NCBI GenBank assembly: GCA_002428325.1 | Contig: DIVR01000047.1 | Span: 5,854-67,137 of the forward strand | Source: a bacterium UBP4_UBA6127 | GTDB taxonomy: Bacteria > UBP4 > UBA4092 | Direction of reading: 5' to 3' | DNA length: 61,284 nucleotides | Part shown: positions 26,201-35,833 of the stretch, in pieces | Numbering within the stretch: the first letter of the stretch is position 1 | Layout: each line of letters opens with the position of its first letter | The notes under the pieces: model-generated | What the model was told of the DNA's origin: nothing | Seen by the model: only the letters and a program-made list of their open reading frames with translations | Databases searched by the model: none | Made by a program: the position numbers and the translations under genes

Positions 26201-26251
26201 TCCTGTTGTTAAATGATTTTGATAAATAATTTAAAAAACATAAAAAATTGT

Positions 26252-26279
26252 TTGATATTTTTTATGTTTTGGGTATCAT
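26252..26279 (+). promoter_or_regulatory. Likely promoter for the 26321 gene
   Basis: TTGATA, 16 nt, TATCAT in very A/T-rich DNA, 41 nt before the ATG. Divergent from the consensus promoter at 26172-26200. Confidence 0.45.
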
Positions 26280-26320
26280 TAAAAAACAAATATATTTGGT
26301 AAGCATCAGGGGGGCAGGGC

Positions 26321-26815
26321 ATGGAACTCAAACTCACCAAAAACCAACTCAGAACACTTATTAAACTGGTCTACCTGGGCAAGTGGATGGCACAGACCCC
26401 ACTCAAAGAGGATGTGAAAGATAATTTCGATGAAGTTTTCCAGATTTTTCTTGCGAAAGTCTATAAGGAAGGTCTGACCGATTGGGTGGAATACGATAAA
26501 ACTCAAAAAGAATATCATGCTTCCGTGGCGTTGGAAGAAGATGAGGAAGTCCTGAATGTCCTGGATGAGTATAATGATGATACCTTATGGTATGAATTGA
26601 GTTACCGCCTGGCGGAAGAAGAAATTCTTCAAACAGAAGGAAAGAAAGCTTTTGAGGATTTATCCCTTGAACAGATATTTCTGAAACGGGGTGATGTGAT
26701 GGAGAAATATCTTAATGAGTTTTCCAAACATGGTTTGGAAAAGTTCTGTATTTTGAAAAAAACAACTGGGCCTGAGAAAAAACCAGGAAAAAAGAAAATA
26801 AAAATCACTAAGTGA
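26321..26815 (+). CDS. Small charged hypothetical protein
   Basis: 164 residues. Residues 1-55 (LKLTKNQLRTLIKLVYLGKWMAQTPLKEDV...FDEVFQIFLAKVYKEG) form a helical, moderately conserved-looking segment; the middle is acidic (ALEEDEEVLNVLDEYNDDTLWYELSYRLAEEE) and the C terminus is a Lys-rich tail (KKPGKKKIKITK). Similar uncharacterised proteins exist in several bacterial groups, to my recollection, without a known role. Gene status rests on a G-rich SD (ggggggcaggg) before the ATG, the upstream promoter and normal codon use. It stands alone, divergent from the ABC leader. Confidence 0.7.
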   Translation: MELKLTKNQLRTLIKLVYLGKWMAQTPLKEDVKDNFDEVFQIFLAKVYKEGLTDWVEYDKTQKEYHASVALEEDEEVLNVLDEYNDDTLWYELSYRLAEEEILQTEGKKAFEDLSLEQIFLKRGDVMEKYLNEFSKHGLEKFCILKKTTGPEKKPGKKKIKITK

Positions 26816-26958
26816 ATTACGCTGGGGATGAGGGGAATTATTTGTTTGTAGGGGGACTGTTTCACAGCCAGTAAACCAAGACAGTGTTTGTCTTGAAAAA
26901 GAATAGAATAAGGCGATCTTCAGAGACTTCTATTTAAATATGGAAGAGGGAGGAAGTT

Positions 26959-29271
26959 ATGAGATCAATCTTAATGCTTTATTTTGTATTCCTCAGTATG
27001 TTTCTATGGATGGAAAATTCAGGTTCATGTAATCCTGTCAGTTTTCTTTCTCCTGAGGATCCCATCTTGATGCCTGAAGGAATCGAGGCTGAGTCTCCCG
27101 TTTTGACGTTCATATCCGATAACCAAATCGTATTGGCCTGGAGGCAAATCACTCCGGAGGGAGATGCCATTTATGGAGCCACAGGTTCACTTCCTTCTCC
27201 TGAATTAAAATCAATCCGTTTAAGTACTGTCAGCGGATTGGAAGGAGACCCTTTTCTTTGTCGGGGGATGAATGAAAGGGCCTGGCTTATCTGGGCTGCC
27301 AAGCGGGATAACCAATGGGGGGTATATGGGAGGCTTTATTCCAAGGGACATTGGGAATCTGAGAAAGAACTGTATGTATTGAAAGATAAAGAGGCGGTTG
27401 GTTTGTATCAACCCTCGGCAGCGGTAGATAGTTTGGGGAACCTCTGGATTGCCTGGGAGGAAATATATCCTGACCAGAGAAGTGTGATTCACTTGGGTTC
27501 ATATGCCGAAGGGGCTGCCTTAAAATTATTTACGGTACCTGAAAAGGACTTTCCAAACGGACGTCATCCCTTTATGACATTGGATCAGGAAGATTTTCCC
27601 TGGCTTGCTCTGGATGTTATGGAAGAAAACCGGCAAAGAGATATCTATCTGCTGAAACTTGAGGACCGGAAATCTTTTGTCAGCCATCGGGTTACAGAGC
27701 ATCCCGGAACCGATATATGTCCCAGTCTGGCGGTGGATTCTCAAAATAGAATCTGGCTTGCCTGGATGAGTGACAGAAAACAAGCGGGAGGTTACTGGCC
27801 CCAAGCCCGTTGGTTTTATCTAAGGTGTTGGGATGGGTATCAGTTCCTTGAACCGATGGAAGAACCTCAAGGAAAAGACCTTACTAAATCAGGGCCGGAA
27901 CAATCTTTTGAGTTTCCATTAATAAAGATAGATTCCTCAGGTAGAATTTGGGTGACCGGCCGTCCTTCACAGGGATTCTATGCCCAATATTATGAAGACC
28001 GTCATTGGTCGCCCATCATCAGCCTGTCCAATCCTGAAAATTGGGGAGGAAGAGGTAAATATCTACAAGGTGATTTTGATGGAGAAGATAACTTATGGGT
28101 TACCCGAAGAGATATTCGAAATAATTTATTGCAAAAGATTCCATCCCCTTCTGGAAAAGCTTTGTCTCCCTGTTTAAAACCTGTGAATCAAGAAGAATCC
28201 AATCAGACCCCCTTAAGGGTAAAGAAAAGAAAATTTCCCGAAGTGGGAGAGTATCATCTTTATTTTGGAGATTTACATACTCAATCCTGGGTTTCCGATG
28301 GTGTTGGTTTGCCAGAAGAGATGTATGAGCATAGTCGAGATCGGTATGGTTTTGATTTCGCCGCACTGACAGACCATGAGGATTTTGTTCAAAATCGAAT
28401 TTCTCCTTTTGAATGGGAATATATCAAATCTATGGCGAAGCATTATCATCAGCCGGGGTCTTTTGTCACTTTTGCGGCTTGTGAATGGACCGATGCCAGA
28501 TATCCCAAAGGAGCCGGACATAAGAACCTTTATTTTCTTCAGGAGGACCCTCCTCTTTTTTATCATTCACTGGGAAGGAGTACTCATACTGAGGGGCTTT
28601 ATGAATGCTTGCGGCCATGGGGAGGGATTGCTATTCCTCACCATATCGGCTGGACAGGTATCGATTGGGAAAATCTGGATTCAGAGATGACTCCCGTGGT
28701 GGAGATAGTCTCAGCTCATGGGGCATATGAATACATGGGGAATCTGCCTGTCAATCATCGAGGTGGAATTAAGGGATGCTTTATCCAGGATGGATGGAAA
28801 AAAGGGTTGAAATTTGGAGTGATTGGTGGAAGTGATACCCATGGGTTGGCTTGGCATCATGGTGTCTCCCGGAAAGAGGATTCCAACCTGACGGGACTGG
28901 CAGGGGTCTGGGTAAAGGATTTAACTCGAGAATCTATTATGGAAGCCTTGAAATCCAGACGCTGTTATGCCACCTCGGGAGTTCCTATTTATGTGGATTT
29001 TAGAATCAACCATAAACTAATGGGAGAAACGCTTACTCTTGATGCTTATCCTACTCTGAGCTTCCAGGTTCTGGGAACCTCTACCTTAGATTATGTGTAT
29101 CTGTTAAGGGATGGGGAAATAATCTATGCCTCCGGAGGCGATGGGAAAAATGCTAAGGGGGACTATCTGGATACGGATGTAAAGGATGGAAACCACTACT
29201 ATACCCTGCGAGTAGTTCAAAAAGATGGAGAAATGGCCTGGTCCAGTCCTGTCTGGGTGGAGTGGAAATAA
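26959..29271 (+). CDS. Secreted propeller plus DUF3604/PHP-type metal-dependent domain protein
   Basis: 770 residues with a signal peptide (ILMLYFVFLSMFLWMENSGSC). Residues about 30-400 are sialidase-like beta-propeller repeats (GNLWIAWEEI, NRIWLAWMSD, GRIWVTGRP, DNLWVTRRD). Residues about 430-720 match the DUF3604 branch of the PHP phosphoesterase superfamily: YHLYFGDLHTQSWVSDG, FDFAALTDHEDF, FAACEWTD, IPHHIGW, VVEIVSAHG and VIGGSDTHGLAWH provide most metal ligands. In the first motif the usual HxH reads His-Thr-Gln, so one ligand is changed. The C-terminal 60 residues look like a small beta domain. It is probably an exported hydrolase of unknown substrate. Downstream lies a second PHP protein, this one cytosolic. 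Confidence 0.8.
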   Translation: MRSILMLYFVFLSMFLWMENSGSCNPVSFLSPEDPILMPEGIEAESPVLTFISDNQIVLAWRQITPEGDAIYGATGSLPSPELKSIRLSTVSGLEGDPFLCRGMNERAWLIWAAKRDNQWGVYGRLYSKGHWESEKELYVLKDKEAVGLYQPSAAVDSLGNLWIAWEEIYPDQRSVIHLGSYAEGAALKLFTVPEKDFPNGRHPFMTLDQEDFPWLALDVMEENRQRDIYLLKLEDRKSFVSHRVTEHPGTDICPSLAVDSQNRIWLAWMSDRKQAGGYWPQARWFYLRCWDGYQFLEPMEEPQGKDLTKSGPEQSFEFPLIKIDSSGRIWVTGRPSQGFYAQYYEDRHWSPIISLSNPENWGGRGKYLQGDFDGEDNLWVTRRDIRNNLLQKIPSPSGKALSPCLKPVNQEESNQTPLRVKKRKFPEVGEYHLYFGDLHTQSWVSDGVGLPEEMYEHSRDRYGFDFAALTDHEDFVQNRISPFEWEYIKSMAKHYHQPGSFVTFAACEWTDARYPKGAGHKNLYFLQEDPPLFYHSLGRSTHTEGLYECLRPWGGIAIPHHIGWTGIDWENLDSEMTPVVEIVSAHGAYEYMGNLPVNHRGGIKGCFIQDGWKKGLKFGVIGGSDTHGLAWHHGVSRKEDSNLTGLAGVWVKDLTRESIMEALKSRRCYATSGVPIYVDFRINHKLMGETLTLDAYPTLSFQVLGTSTLDYVYLLRDGEIIYASGGDGKNAKGDYLDTDVKDGNHYYTLRVVQKDGEMAWSSPVWVEWK

Positions 29272-29404
29272 TAAAAACTAAAATCAGGTTTTTTCTTATA
29301 TAGAGAAGACAGATAATTTGTCATTCTTATATAGCAGGCACCATATTTTTAGGAGTTAATTTGAAAATAAGAATTCCAACAGACATCATGAAGAAGGATA
29401 AAGG

Positions 29405-30199
29405 ATGTTTATCACCCACGATATTCATATTCATACAAAGTTATCATCATGTTCAACCGATATTCATGCGACCTTAGAAAATTATCTGTTAATGGGGAAA
29501 GAATTAGGACTAAAGACAATAGGAATCAGCGATCATCTATGGGATGAAGAGGTTGAAGGCGCAAGTGATTGGTACCGGCCCCAGGGGCTTAAGAGGATTT
29601 TAGAAACTAGAGAGAAAATTATTAATGCTAATAGTGAAATCAAAGTGCTGTTGGGAGCTGAAGCAGAGTATGCAAACGGTATTTTATCTGTCACAAAAGA
29701 AAACGCTGAAAAACTGGATTATGTGTTAATCCCTCATTCTCATACCCATATGAAAGGTTTTGTCCTGCCTGAAAGGGTAACAACACTAGAAGGTATCGCA
29801 GGTTACATGGTTGACAGCTTCAAAGAAATCATCAAAAAAGATATCGCAACTTCCATCGCCCATCCCTTTCAGCCGGGGGGGTATAATAACATTCGCGACT
29901 TACAGCAGATATATTCTTATATTGATGATGGTGCTTTTATCGAATGTTTTACGGAAGCCCAACGGCATAATACCGGGATTGAAATTAATATCAGTTCATT
30001 TTTTACCGATTCGCCTCTGGATAACATTTTTAAGAATACCTATTTGCGGATGTATAAGCTTGCAAAGCAATGTGGATGCAAATTTTCATTTGGTTCAGAT
30101 TCCCATAGCCTTGCCAGACTTCCGCGAATTAAACTAGGGGAGGTCATCTCAGACTATTTAAACCTGACTAATGAAGATTTGATCGAATTAGTGAGATAA
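29405..30199 (+). CDS. PHP-domain phosphoesterase (histidinol-phosphatase-like)
   Basis: 264 residues, no signal peptide. PHP motifs are intact: THDIHIHTKLS (HxH), IGISDHLWDEE (second motif), GAEAEYANG, YVLIPHSHTHMKG, SIAHPF, IEINIS and FGSDSHSLARL. This arrangement is found in HisJ-type histidinol phosphatases and in PHP phosphoesterases of unknown substrate. No his genes are nearby, so I do not assign HisJ. Start: ATG with AAGGATAAAGG upstream. It lies 133 nt after the secreted PHP/DUF3604 gene on the same strand; there is no terminator between them that I can see, so the two may be co-transcribed. Confidence 0.85.
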   Translation: MFITHDIHIHTKLSSCSTDIHATLENYLLMGKELGLKTIGISDHLWDEEVEGASDWYRPQGLKRILETREKIINANSEIKVLLGAEAEYANGILSVTKENAEKLDYVLIPHSHTHMKGFVLPERVTTLEGIAGYMVDSFKEIIKKDIATSIAHPFQPGGYNNIRDLQQIYSYIDDGAFIECFTEAQRHNTGIEINISSFFTDSPLDNIFKNTYLRMYKLAKQCGCKFSFGSDSHSLARLPRIKLGEVISDYLNLTNEDLIELVR

Positions 30200-30257
30200 T
30201 CCAAGAATAATTTCAGTGTTATCGGATGGTTTACGAGTTCAAGGTATTATTTACTCT

Positions 30258-31304
30258 CTAGCGGATTATGGATAAAGTTTTTTTCTCTTTCAGAAGGCAG
30301 CCCAGGCTTTCATGCCAATACCAGGGAGACTGGGTTCCTGAAAGATGCACTCCTCCTCTCCAGGTATCAATCCCTCCCTTGAGGTCCAACCAGTTTTCTT
30401 TTTCCATCAGCACATTTTCTCCGTGAAGGGTCAGTTGGAAGGGCTCCTGGGTTTTCCACAGGTTTTCGAAAGACATTTCTGGCTTCCGGGAAAAGTCGGG
30501 GTCTCCTTTTATCAAGGGACAAGGGGAATTCAACAGCCCTAGCAGATAATTATTAAAAAAGATGGTGTCTCCCATGAAGGGGGCTTCTTCCATCTGGTTG
30601 GTGGCTTGAAACAGGGAGGCTGCTGAAAGAGGTTCCTGATAAAGGGCTTTCAGGATAAGGGATTCTGTCCGGCAGACTCCATTGAAGGCAGAAGGAAACT
30701 GTTGTAAATGGCGACGGATAGCTTTTTTTAAAAAGGGTAGTATGGAAGTGTCTTCTTCCAGGAGGATTTCCCAGTCGTTTGGATCTTCGCAACAATAAGC
30801 TTCCCAGGCTTTTTTCCCCAGAGATATTTGATTTGTGTTCACTTCCTGGCGTTGAGTATCCCAAAGAGATAAGGCCTGGGCAGGCGATAACTGTCCCAAT
30901 CCAAGAAATCTGGGAATCTCTGAATGGGTATTAATACAGATTAACTGAAGTCTTTCTGGGGATATCGATGTGCTGGAGAATAACCATAATAACCGAATCA
31001 ACATCAACTGGTCATAGAGGTCATGTTCAAACCATAGACAAACTATCTCATACCGGGCAGCGGATTGAATCACTGCTTCAAACCGGGAAGAAGCTGCCTG
31101 GATGGAATTAACTGAGATTGAAGGGAGAAGGGTTGACAGATATTCGGCTCTTGAGAAAATCCATTTCTCAGGAGAATTTTGCAATTGGCAGGGACCCTCA
31201 TGCAACACTTCACGATAAGGGACAATCTCTCCCTCTATCCTGGAGTTGTTCAGGATGGCGGCAAAAGCATCTCCATTAGTCACATGCAGAATATTCCGGG
31301 TCAA
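30258..31304 (-). CDS. DUF1835-containing protein
   Basis: 348 residues. The N terminus ILHVTNGDAFAAILNNSRIEGEIVPYREVLHEGPC, then VCLWFEHDLYDQLMLIRLLWLF, is the DUF1835 signature; the C-terminal part (QFPSAFNGVCRTESLILKAL...GDTIFFNNYLLGLL) fits the DUF3658-like helical half often joined to it. Function unknown. The start is a TTG at 31304, with GGAAG about 9 nt upstream; no better in-frame ATG precedes the conserved LHVTNGD. It lies 34 nt behind the GGDEF/EAL gene and is probably in its operon. Confidence 0.8.
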   Translation of the reverse strand: MTRNILHVTNGDAFAAILNNSRIEGEIVPYREVLHEGPCQLQNSPEKWIFSRAEYLSTLLPSISVNSIQAASSRFEAVIQSAARYEIVCLWFEHDLYDQLMLIRLLWLFSSTSISPERLQLICINTHSEIPRFLGLGQLSPAQALSLWDTQRQEVNTNQISLGKKAWEAYCCEDPNDWEILLEEDTSILPFLKKAIRRHLQQFPSAFNGVCRTESLILKALYQEPLSAASLFQATNQMEEAPFMGDTIFFNNYLLGLLNSPCPLIKGDPDFSRKPEMSFENLWKTQEPFQLTLHGENVLMEKENWLDLKGGIDTWRGGVHLSGTQSPWYWHESLGCLLKEKKTLSIIR

Positions 31305-31338
31305 AATTATAATCTTCCAATGCCTGATGAATATTAAG

Positions 31339-34300
31339 TTATTTATTTATATCACTATTGAGATAGGCTTCAGCATCATCCGGGCTGAGGGGTTTGGCAA
31401 AAAGGTATCCTTGTCCCATTTCACAGTTCTCGTTCTCCAGGAATTCCAGATGGTTAATCGTTTCCACCCCTTCAGCGATAACCTCTACTCTAAGGGCCTG
31501 TGCCAGATTGATAATGGAGTGAACCAAGTCTTTATTGCGATCTCCCAGCCCCATGTTTATCAAAAAATCCTGCCCGATTTTTACCCGGTCAATAGGGAAG
31601 CAAAGGAGGTAATTAAGGGAGGAATAACCCGTCCCAAAATCATCCATATGTATCTGGATGCCTATTTCCTTCAAGGTCTGAATGACGGGAAGAACTTTGT
31701 TTTTGTCCCTCAGTACAGCGGATTCGGTTATTTCCATATTCAGGAATTTTGGGTCCAGTCCCGTTTCTTCTAAAATATATTTGATTCGATTGACAAACCC
31801 GTTAAAGTCAAATTGCCGGGGTGAAACATTCACCCCGATTGTCAGGTCTTTGAACTGAGGATATTTGGTCTTCCATAACATCATCTGATGGCAGGCTTCA
31901 CGGATGACCCATTCTCCTATCGGAATAATCAGCCCGGTATCTTCCGCCACCGTGATAAAGGTGGTAGGATTAAGCAATCCCTTTTCGGGATGTTCCCAGT
32001 AGAGTAAGGCTTCAAATCCAAAAAGTTTCCGCTTTCGGATATTCATGATAGGTTGGTAAAAAAGTCGAAGCTCTCTTCGCTCCAAGGCCCGGCGAAGGTC
32101 CATTTCTATTTCCATCATGGATTTGATGGATTCATGCATGGTTTGATCAAAGATTTCGTATCGCTCCCGGCCGTTTTCCTTTGCCTGATACATGGCTGTA
32201 TCCGAGTCTCTCAAGATATCTTCAGCGGTTTCGTAAATCCCATCTTCTTTTTTAGAAAGGGCTATCCCAATGCTGGCAGTGGTATAGATTTCCCGGTTTT
32301 GCCAGAGATAGGGTTCAGAAAGTTCTTTAAGGATGCGTTCTGCCAACAAGGTCGTATCCGTCGGTTGCCGAATATCTTCCATGAGAATGGTAAATTCATC
32401 CCCGCCTAATCGGGCCAGCAGGTCTGTTTCACGGATACATCGGCGCAACCGATGGCTGACCTGGATTAATATCTGGTCTCCCACCATGTGGCCCATGGAA
32501 TCGTTTATTTCCTTGAAGCGGTCTAAATCCAGAAATAACACGGCAAACAGGAAATCTTTTGTCCGTTTTGAACGGGCCAGACTGTAATGAAGGCGATCCA
32601 TAAAAAAAGGCCGGTTCGGCAGCCCGGTTAAGGTATCATAAAAAGCCGCATGCTGGAGTTGTCGTTCAGCGATTTTTCGTTCAGTGATATCTTCGATGAC
32701 GCCCATCATTCCCACCACATCGCCAGTAGCATCCGATAAAGGAGCGCTGTGAAGAGAAATTTCAATGGTTCGTGCATCTTTTCGTTTGGTTTTCAGTTCA
32801 ATTCCGTGGGCGGTCTCCATGGCTGAATGGATTTCAAATATATGGTATTTTTCTATGTCTTCCAGGCTGAGAATGGGATTGAATTTTCCGACAATTTCAT
32901 CAGAACTCCAACCGAATATATTCCGTGCTGCCGGATTCCACTGCCGAACGATTCCTTCCCGGTCAATAGCAACAATTGCTGCCGGAGAAGCCTGGATCAA
33001 AGCGTTGAGAATATCATTGGTTTCCCGGAGGGCTTCCTCGGATGATTTGCGTTCCGAGATATCTCGCATGACCGACAGGATACATTCTTTTCCCTGGATA
33101 TAGGTTTGTTTTAAGGTTACTTCCACCCATAAAGGGGTCCTATCCGGCCTGGCCAGTTTCCATTCGAAGACCTGGGTATGTCCCTTGGTGGCTCGGAAGA
33201 GCCATTCCAGAGCTTCTGTCTTTTCTGTGATATCAAAAGAACCCAGCTCATTGATTACCATTTTCAAAGCGTCAGAATGTTTCAGTCCAAAGAGGGTCAA
33301 TCCGCTCTGGTTGATATCGATTATTTTTCCTGTTTCCTTATCCAACAGGAGAATTGCATCATGGGAGGCATTAAAAATAGTGCGGTAATTCGATTCGGAT
33401 AATTTTAATTCTTCCTGAGCTTGGATTCGGGAGATAGAGCTTCCTACCTGGGCCGCCACAGCTTCCAGGATATTTCGGGATTCTTCAGGTACAATCTCAA
33501 GAGTATAGGAGGCAAGATTGAAACTCCCAATAATCTTTCCCTGGCTTAGGAGAGGGACAATGGCGAGGGATTTAAAACCCTCTTCACCAGAAAAGGAATT
33601 CGCATCTAATGAATGGGGTTCTGAAATTGATAGATATAAAGGGAGGCCTCTCATGACCTGAAGATATCGAGGGTCTTGAGGTTTGATGATTCGAACAGAT
33701 TCGACAAATTTATCAGAAAAACCCTGGTGAGTGGTAAGGATTAACTCCTGAGTTCTGGTATCAAACAGATAGATCCCCCCCCCCTCCATTTCTGAAAGCT
33801 TAATCGCTGTTTTCAGGCAGGTGGGAAGGGATTCCTCTATACTGGATGCGGCAGCAATGCTTAAGGCCAAATCACGTTGGGCCAGGATTTGTTCCCGGAT
33901 TCTTTTTTGAAGGGTAATGTCCCGGACATAAACCACCAGAACATCATCCCCTTCCAGGGTTGCCAGCTGAACCCTGACTTCACAGGGGAAAATCTCCCCA
34001 TTTTTCCGCCGGTTCAGGGTTTCTGCATAAAAACCCCCATTTAAGAGTTTTTCCTGAATGCTATTTTTATGTTGGCTGTATTTAGTGTCAGCAATAAGGT
34101 TCTGGATAACATTTAAGTTTAGAAATTCATCCCGGGTATATCCATAAATCCGGGTGGCAGCTGAATTGCTATCAATGATTGTCCCTTCCAGCGTTTCCAG
34201 AAAAACAGCATCCATGGAGGCTTCCAGAATGGTTTTTAGGCGGGATTCGTTTTTCCGGATAGATTTTTCCATTTTCCGAATATCGGTAATATCCTGAAAG

Positions 34301-35646
34301 GTGCCGACAATCCCGGCTATCTCTCCTTTTTTGTTCAGGTAGGCAGCTTTGAGGGCAATCACATCCCGGGAAGTCCCGTCGCATAGTACAATGGGGCCTT
34401 CATACCGATGTTCTCCTCCCTGGGTCAGGAGAGCCTCATTAATATCACTAAACTGGGTAATGGTATCCGGGTCATAAATATCGCTTAAAGATTTCCCAAT
34501 CAGACTGTATCGGGGTAATCCGAAGAACTTTTCATAAGCCTGATTGCATCCCAGGTATAATCCGGCATCATCAGTATAAAACAAGGGGATGGGTACGGTG
34601 TCCAGAAGTCTCTGCTGGAAGTCATTTTTCCAGTTAAGAGTGGTTTCTGCTTCACGTCGGGATTGGTTTTCCTGGATAAGTTTATCCCGCTGCTCAAAGA
34701 AATCAGCTACCAACCGGGCGAGGTCGCCAAACTCATCCGTTCTATGTGACAGGGGAGCCACTACCGAGGGGTTCTTCCCCTTCATTGCGGCAGATAATCG
34801 ACTGATAGGTTGGTTGATCCATTTCAGGAAGAGATAAAAAACAATAAGGGTCGTCCCGATAAAATAGGCTAAAGCGATTATGAGGACATTCTTCATGTTT
34901 TGCTGGGTTTTATAAAAATAGCCTCTTTCCAGGGTTAATTCGATGGATTGCAGGGGGATCCCATGTATATCCGAAATAGGTTGATAAATACTGATATAAT
35001 TCATACCCTGTTGGGACATGTTATTCTGCGTATAGGCCTGGCTGACCAACCTGATTTTTCCACCGGTCAGTATGGAGAGGTTTCGGATATAATCATCATT
35101 TACAGCGCGTCCTATAAAGAGGTATCCCTGGTTGGCAGGCTCTTCGGCCGATTCCTCAAACCGATGTAAGGAGGTCCCGAATATTTCCAGTAACCCATAT
35201 TCGGTCCGCTGATAAAAATGGACAATGCTGTTGGACGCAAAAAGGTTGTTGAGGGTTTCTTTATCAGGATGGAACTGTTCTATGGGAAAATCTGAAAAGG
35301 TTCGATGGCTGTATTGGAGATTCCCGTTCGTTTTGAAAAGCCAGACAGCGTTCAGATTAAATTTTTCCGGGATGGATTCTAGATAAACCTTTTCCCACTC
35401 AAGGCTCTTTTGGCCGGAAAGATAATCGACAATTTCATCCCATCTTGAATAAGTCTGCAGGATACTGGTGAGATAGGATTCTTCATTAAGGAGGATTCTT
35501 TTGAATGACTGGGTTTCTTCGTTTTTCTCGGCTTGAAATAAATAAGATTTATTAAGGGCGGAACGAAATTCATAGAACAGGAAACCGCTTAGGCTTATAA
35601 GCGTCACCAGGACTATCAGGACCATTAGTTTGGTGTGAACTCTCAT
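31339..35646 (-). CDS. CHASE4/HAMP/multi-PAS/GAF/GGDEF/EAL cyclic-di-GMP protein
   Basis: 1435 residues from ATG 35646 (MRVHTKLMVLIVLVTLIS), chosen because a membrane helix follows; the frame is open 24 codons further. Order: TM helix, periplasmic CHASE4-like sensor (LNEESYLTSILQTYSRWDEIVDYL), TM helix, HAMP-like linker, PAS, PAS, GAF (LPTCLKTAIKLSEMEGGGIYLF), PAS, PAS, GGDEF, EAL. GGDEF is intact (ARLGGDEF) with an RETD inhibitory site five residues before. The EAL domain keeps FEALLYW, NVSPRQF, MEITESA, MDDFGTGYSSLNYL, RVKIGQDF and IAEGVET, so both synthesis and breakdown of c-di-GMP are possible; the net activity is unknown. It is a paralogue of the next upstream gene. Confidence 0.93.
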   Translation of the reverse strand: MRVHTKLMVLIVLVTLISLSGFLFYEFRSALNKSYLFQAEKNEETQSFKRILLNEESYLTSILQTYSRWDEIVDYLSGQKSLEWEKVYLESIPEKFNLNAVWLFKTNGNLQYSHRTFSDFPIEQFHPDKETLNNLFASNSIVHFYQRTEYGLLEIFGTSLHRFEESAEEPANQGYLFIGRAVNDDYIRNLSILTGGKIRLVSQAYTQNNMSQQGMNYISIYQPISDIHGIPLQSIELTLERGYFYKTQQNMKNVLIIALAYFIGTTLIVFYLFLKWINQPISRLSAAMKGKNPSVVAPLSHRTDEFGDLARLVADFFEQRDKLIQENQSRREAETTLNWKNDFQQRLLDTVPIPLFYTDDAGLYLGCNQAYEKFFGLPRYSLIGKSLSDIYDPDTITQFSDINEALLTQGGEHRYEGPIVLCDGTSRDVIALKAAYLNKKGEIAGIVGTFQDITDIRKMEKSIRKNESRLKTILEASMDAVFLETLEGTIIDSNSAATRIYGYTRDEFLNLNVIQNLIADTKYSQHKNSIQEKLLNGGFYAETLNRRKNGEIFPCEVRVQLATLEGDDVLVVYVRDITLQKRIREQILAQRDLALSIAAASSIEESLPTCLKTAIKLSEMEGGGIYLFDTRTQELILTTHQGFSDKFVESVRIIKPQDPRYLQVMRGLPLYLSISEPHSLDANSFSGEEGFKSLAIVPLLSQGKIIGSFNLASYTLEIVPEESRNILEAVAAQVGSSISRIQAQEELKLSESNYRTIFNASHDAILLLDKETGKIIDINQSGLTLFGLKHSDALKMVINELGSFDITEKTEALEWLFRATKGHTQVFEWKLARPDRTPLWVEVTLKQTYIQGKECILSVMRDISERKSSEEALRETNDILNALIQASPAAIVAIDREGIVRQWNPAARNIFGWSSDEIVGKFNPILSLEDIEKYHIFEIHSAMETAHGIELKTKRKDARTIEISLHSAPLSDATGDVVGMMGVIEDITERKIAERQLQHAAFYDTLTGLPNRPFFMDRLHYSLARSKRTKDFLFAVLFLDLDRFKEINDSMGHMVGDQILIQVSHRLRRCIRETDLLARLGGDEFTILMEDIRQPTDTTLLAERILKELSEPYLWQNREIYTTASIGIALSKKEDGIYETAEDILRDSDTAMYQAKENGRERYEIFDQTMHESIKSMMEIEMDLRRALERRELRLFYQPIMNIRKRKLFGFEALLYWEHPEKGLLNPTTFITVAEDTGLIIPIGEWVIREACHQMMLWKTKYPQFKDLTIGVNVSPRQFDFNGFVNRIKYILEETGLDPKFLNMEITESAVLRDKNKVLPVIQTLKEIGIQIHMDDFGTGYSSLNYLLCFPIDRVKIGQDFLINMGLGDRNKDLVHSIINLAQALRVEVIAEGVETINHLEFLENENCEMGQGYLFAKPLSPDDAEAYLNSDINK

Positions 35647-35833
35647 GCTTAGTTTTCCCTGGCAGGCTCTCACCCTAATCTTCCAACAGACATAACAGTA
35701 ACCCAAAACTGTCTGCAACAGGCGAGAGGCCCGTGACTTACGAAACCCTTTCCTGGCGATAAAATATTAATCGCCTCTTTGCCTGATATATCTTACTATA
35801 AGAATACCAATATTTCCCTGATTAAATATCTCT

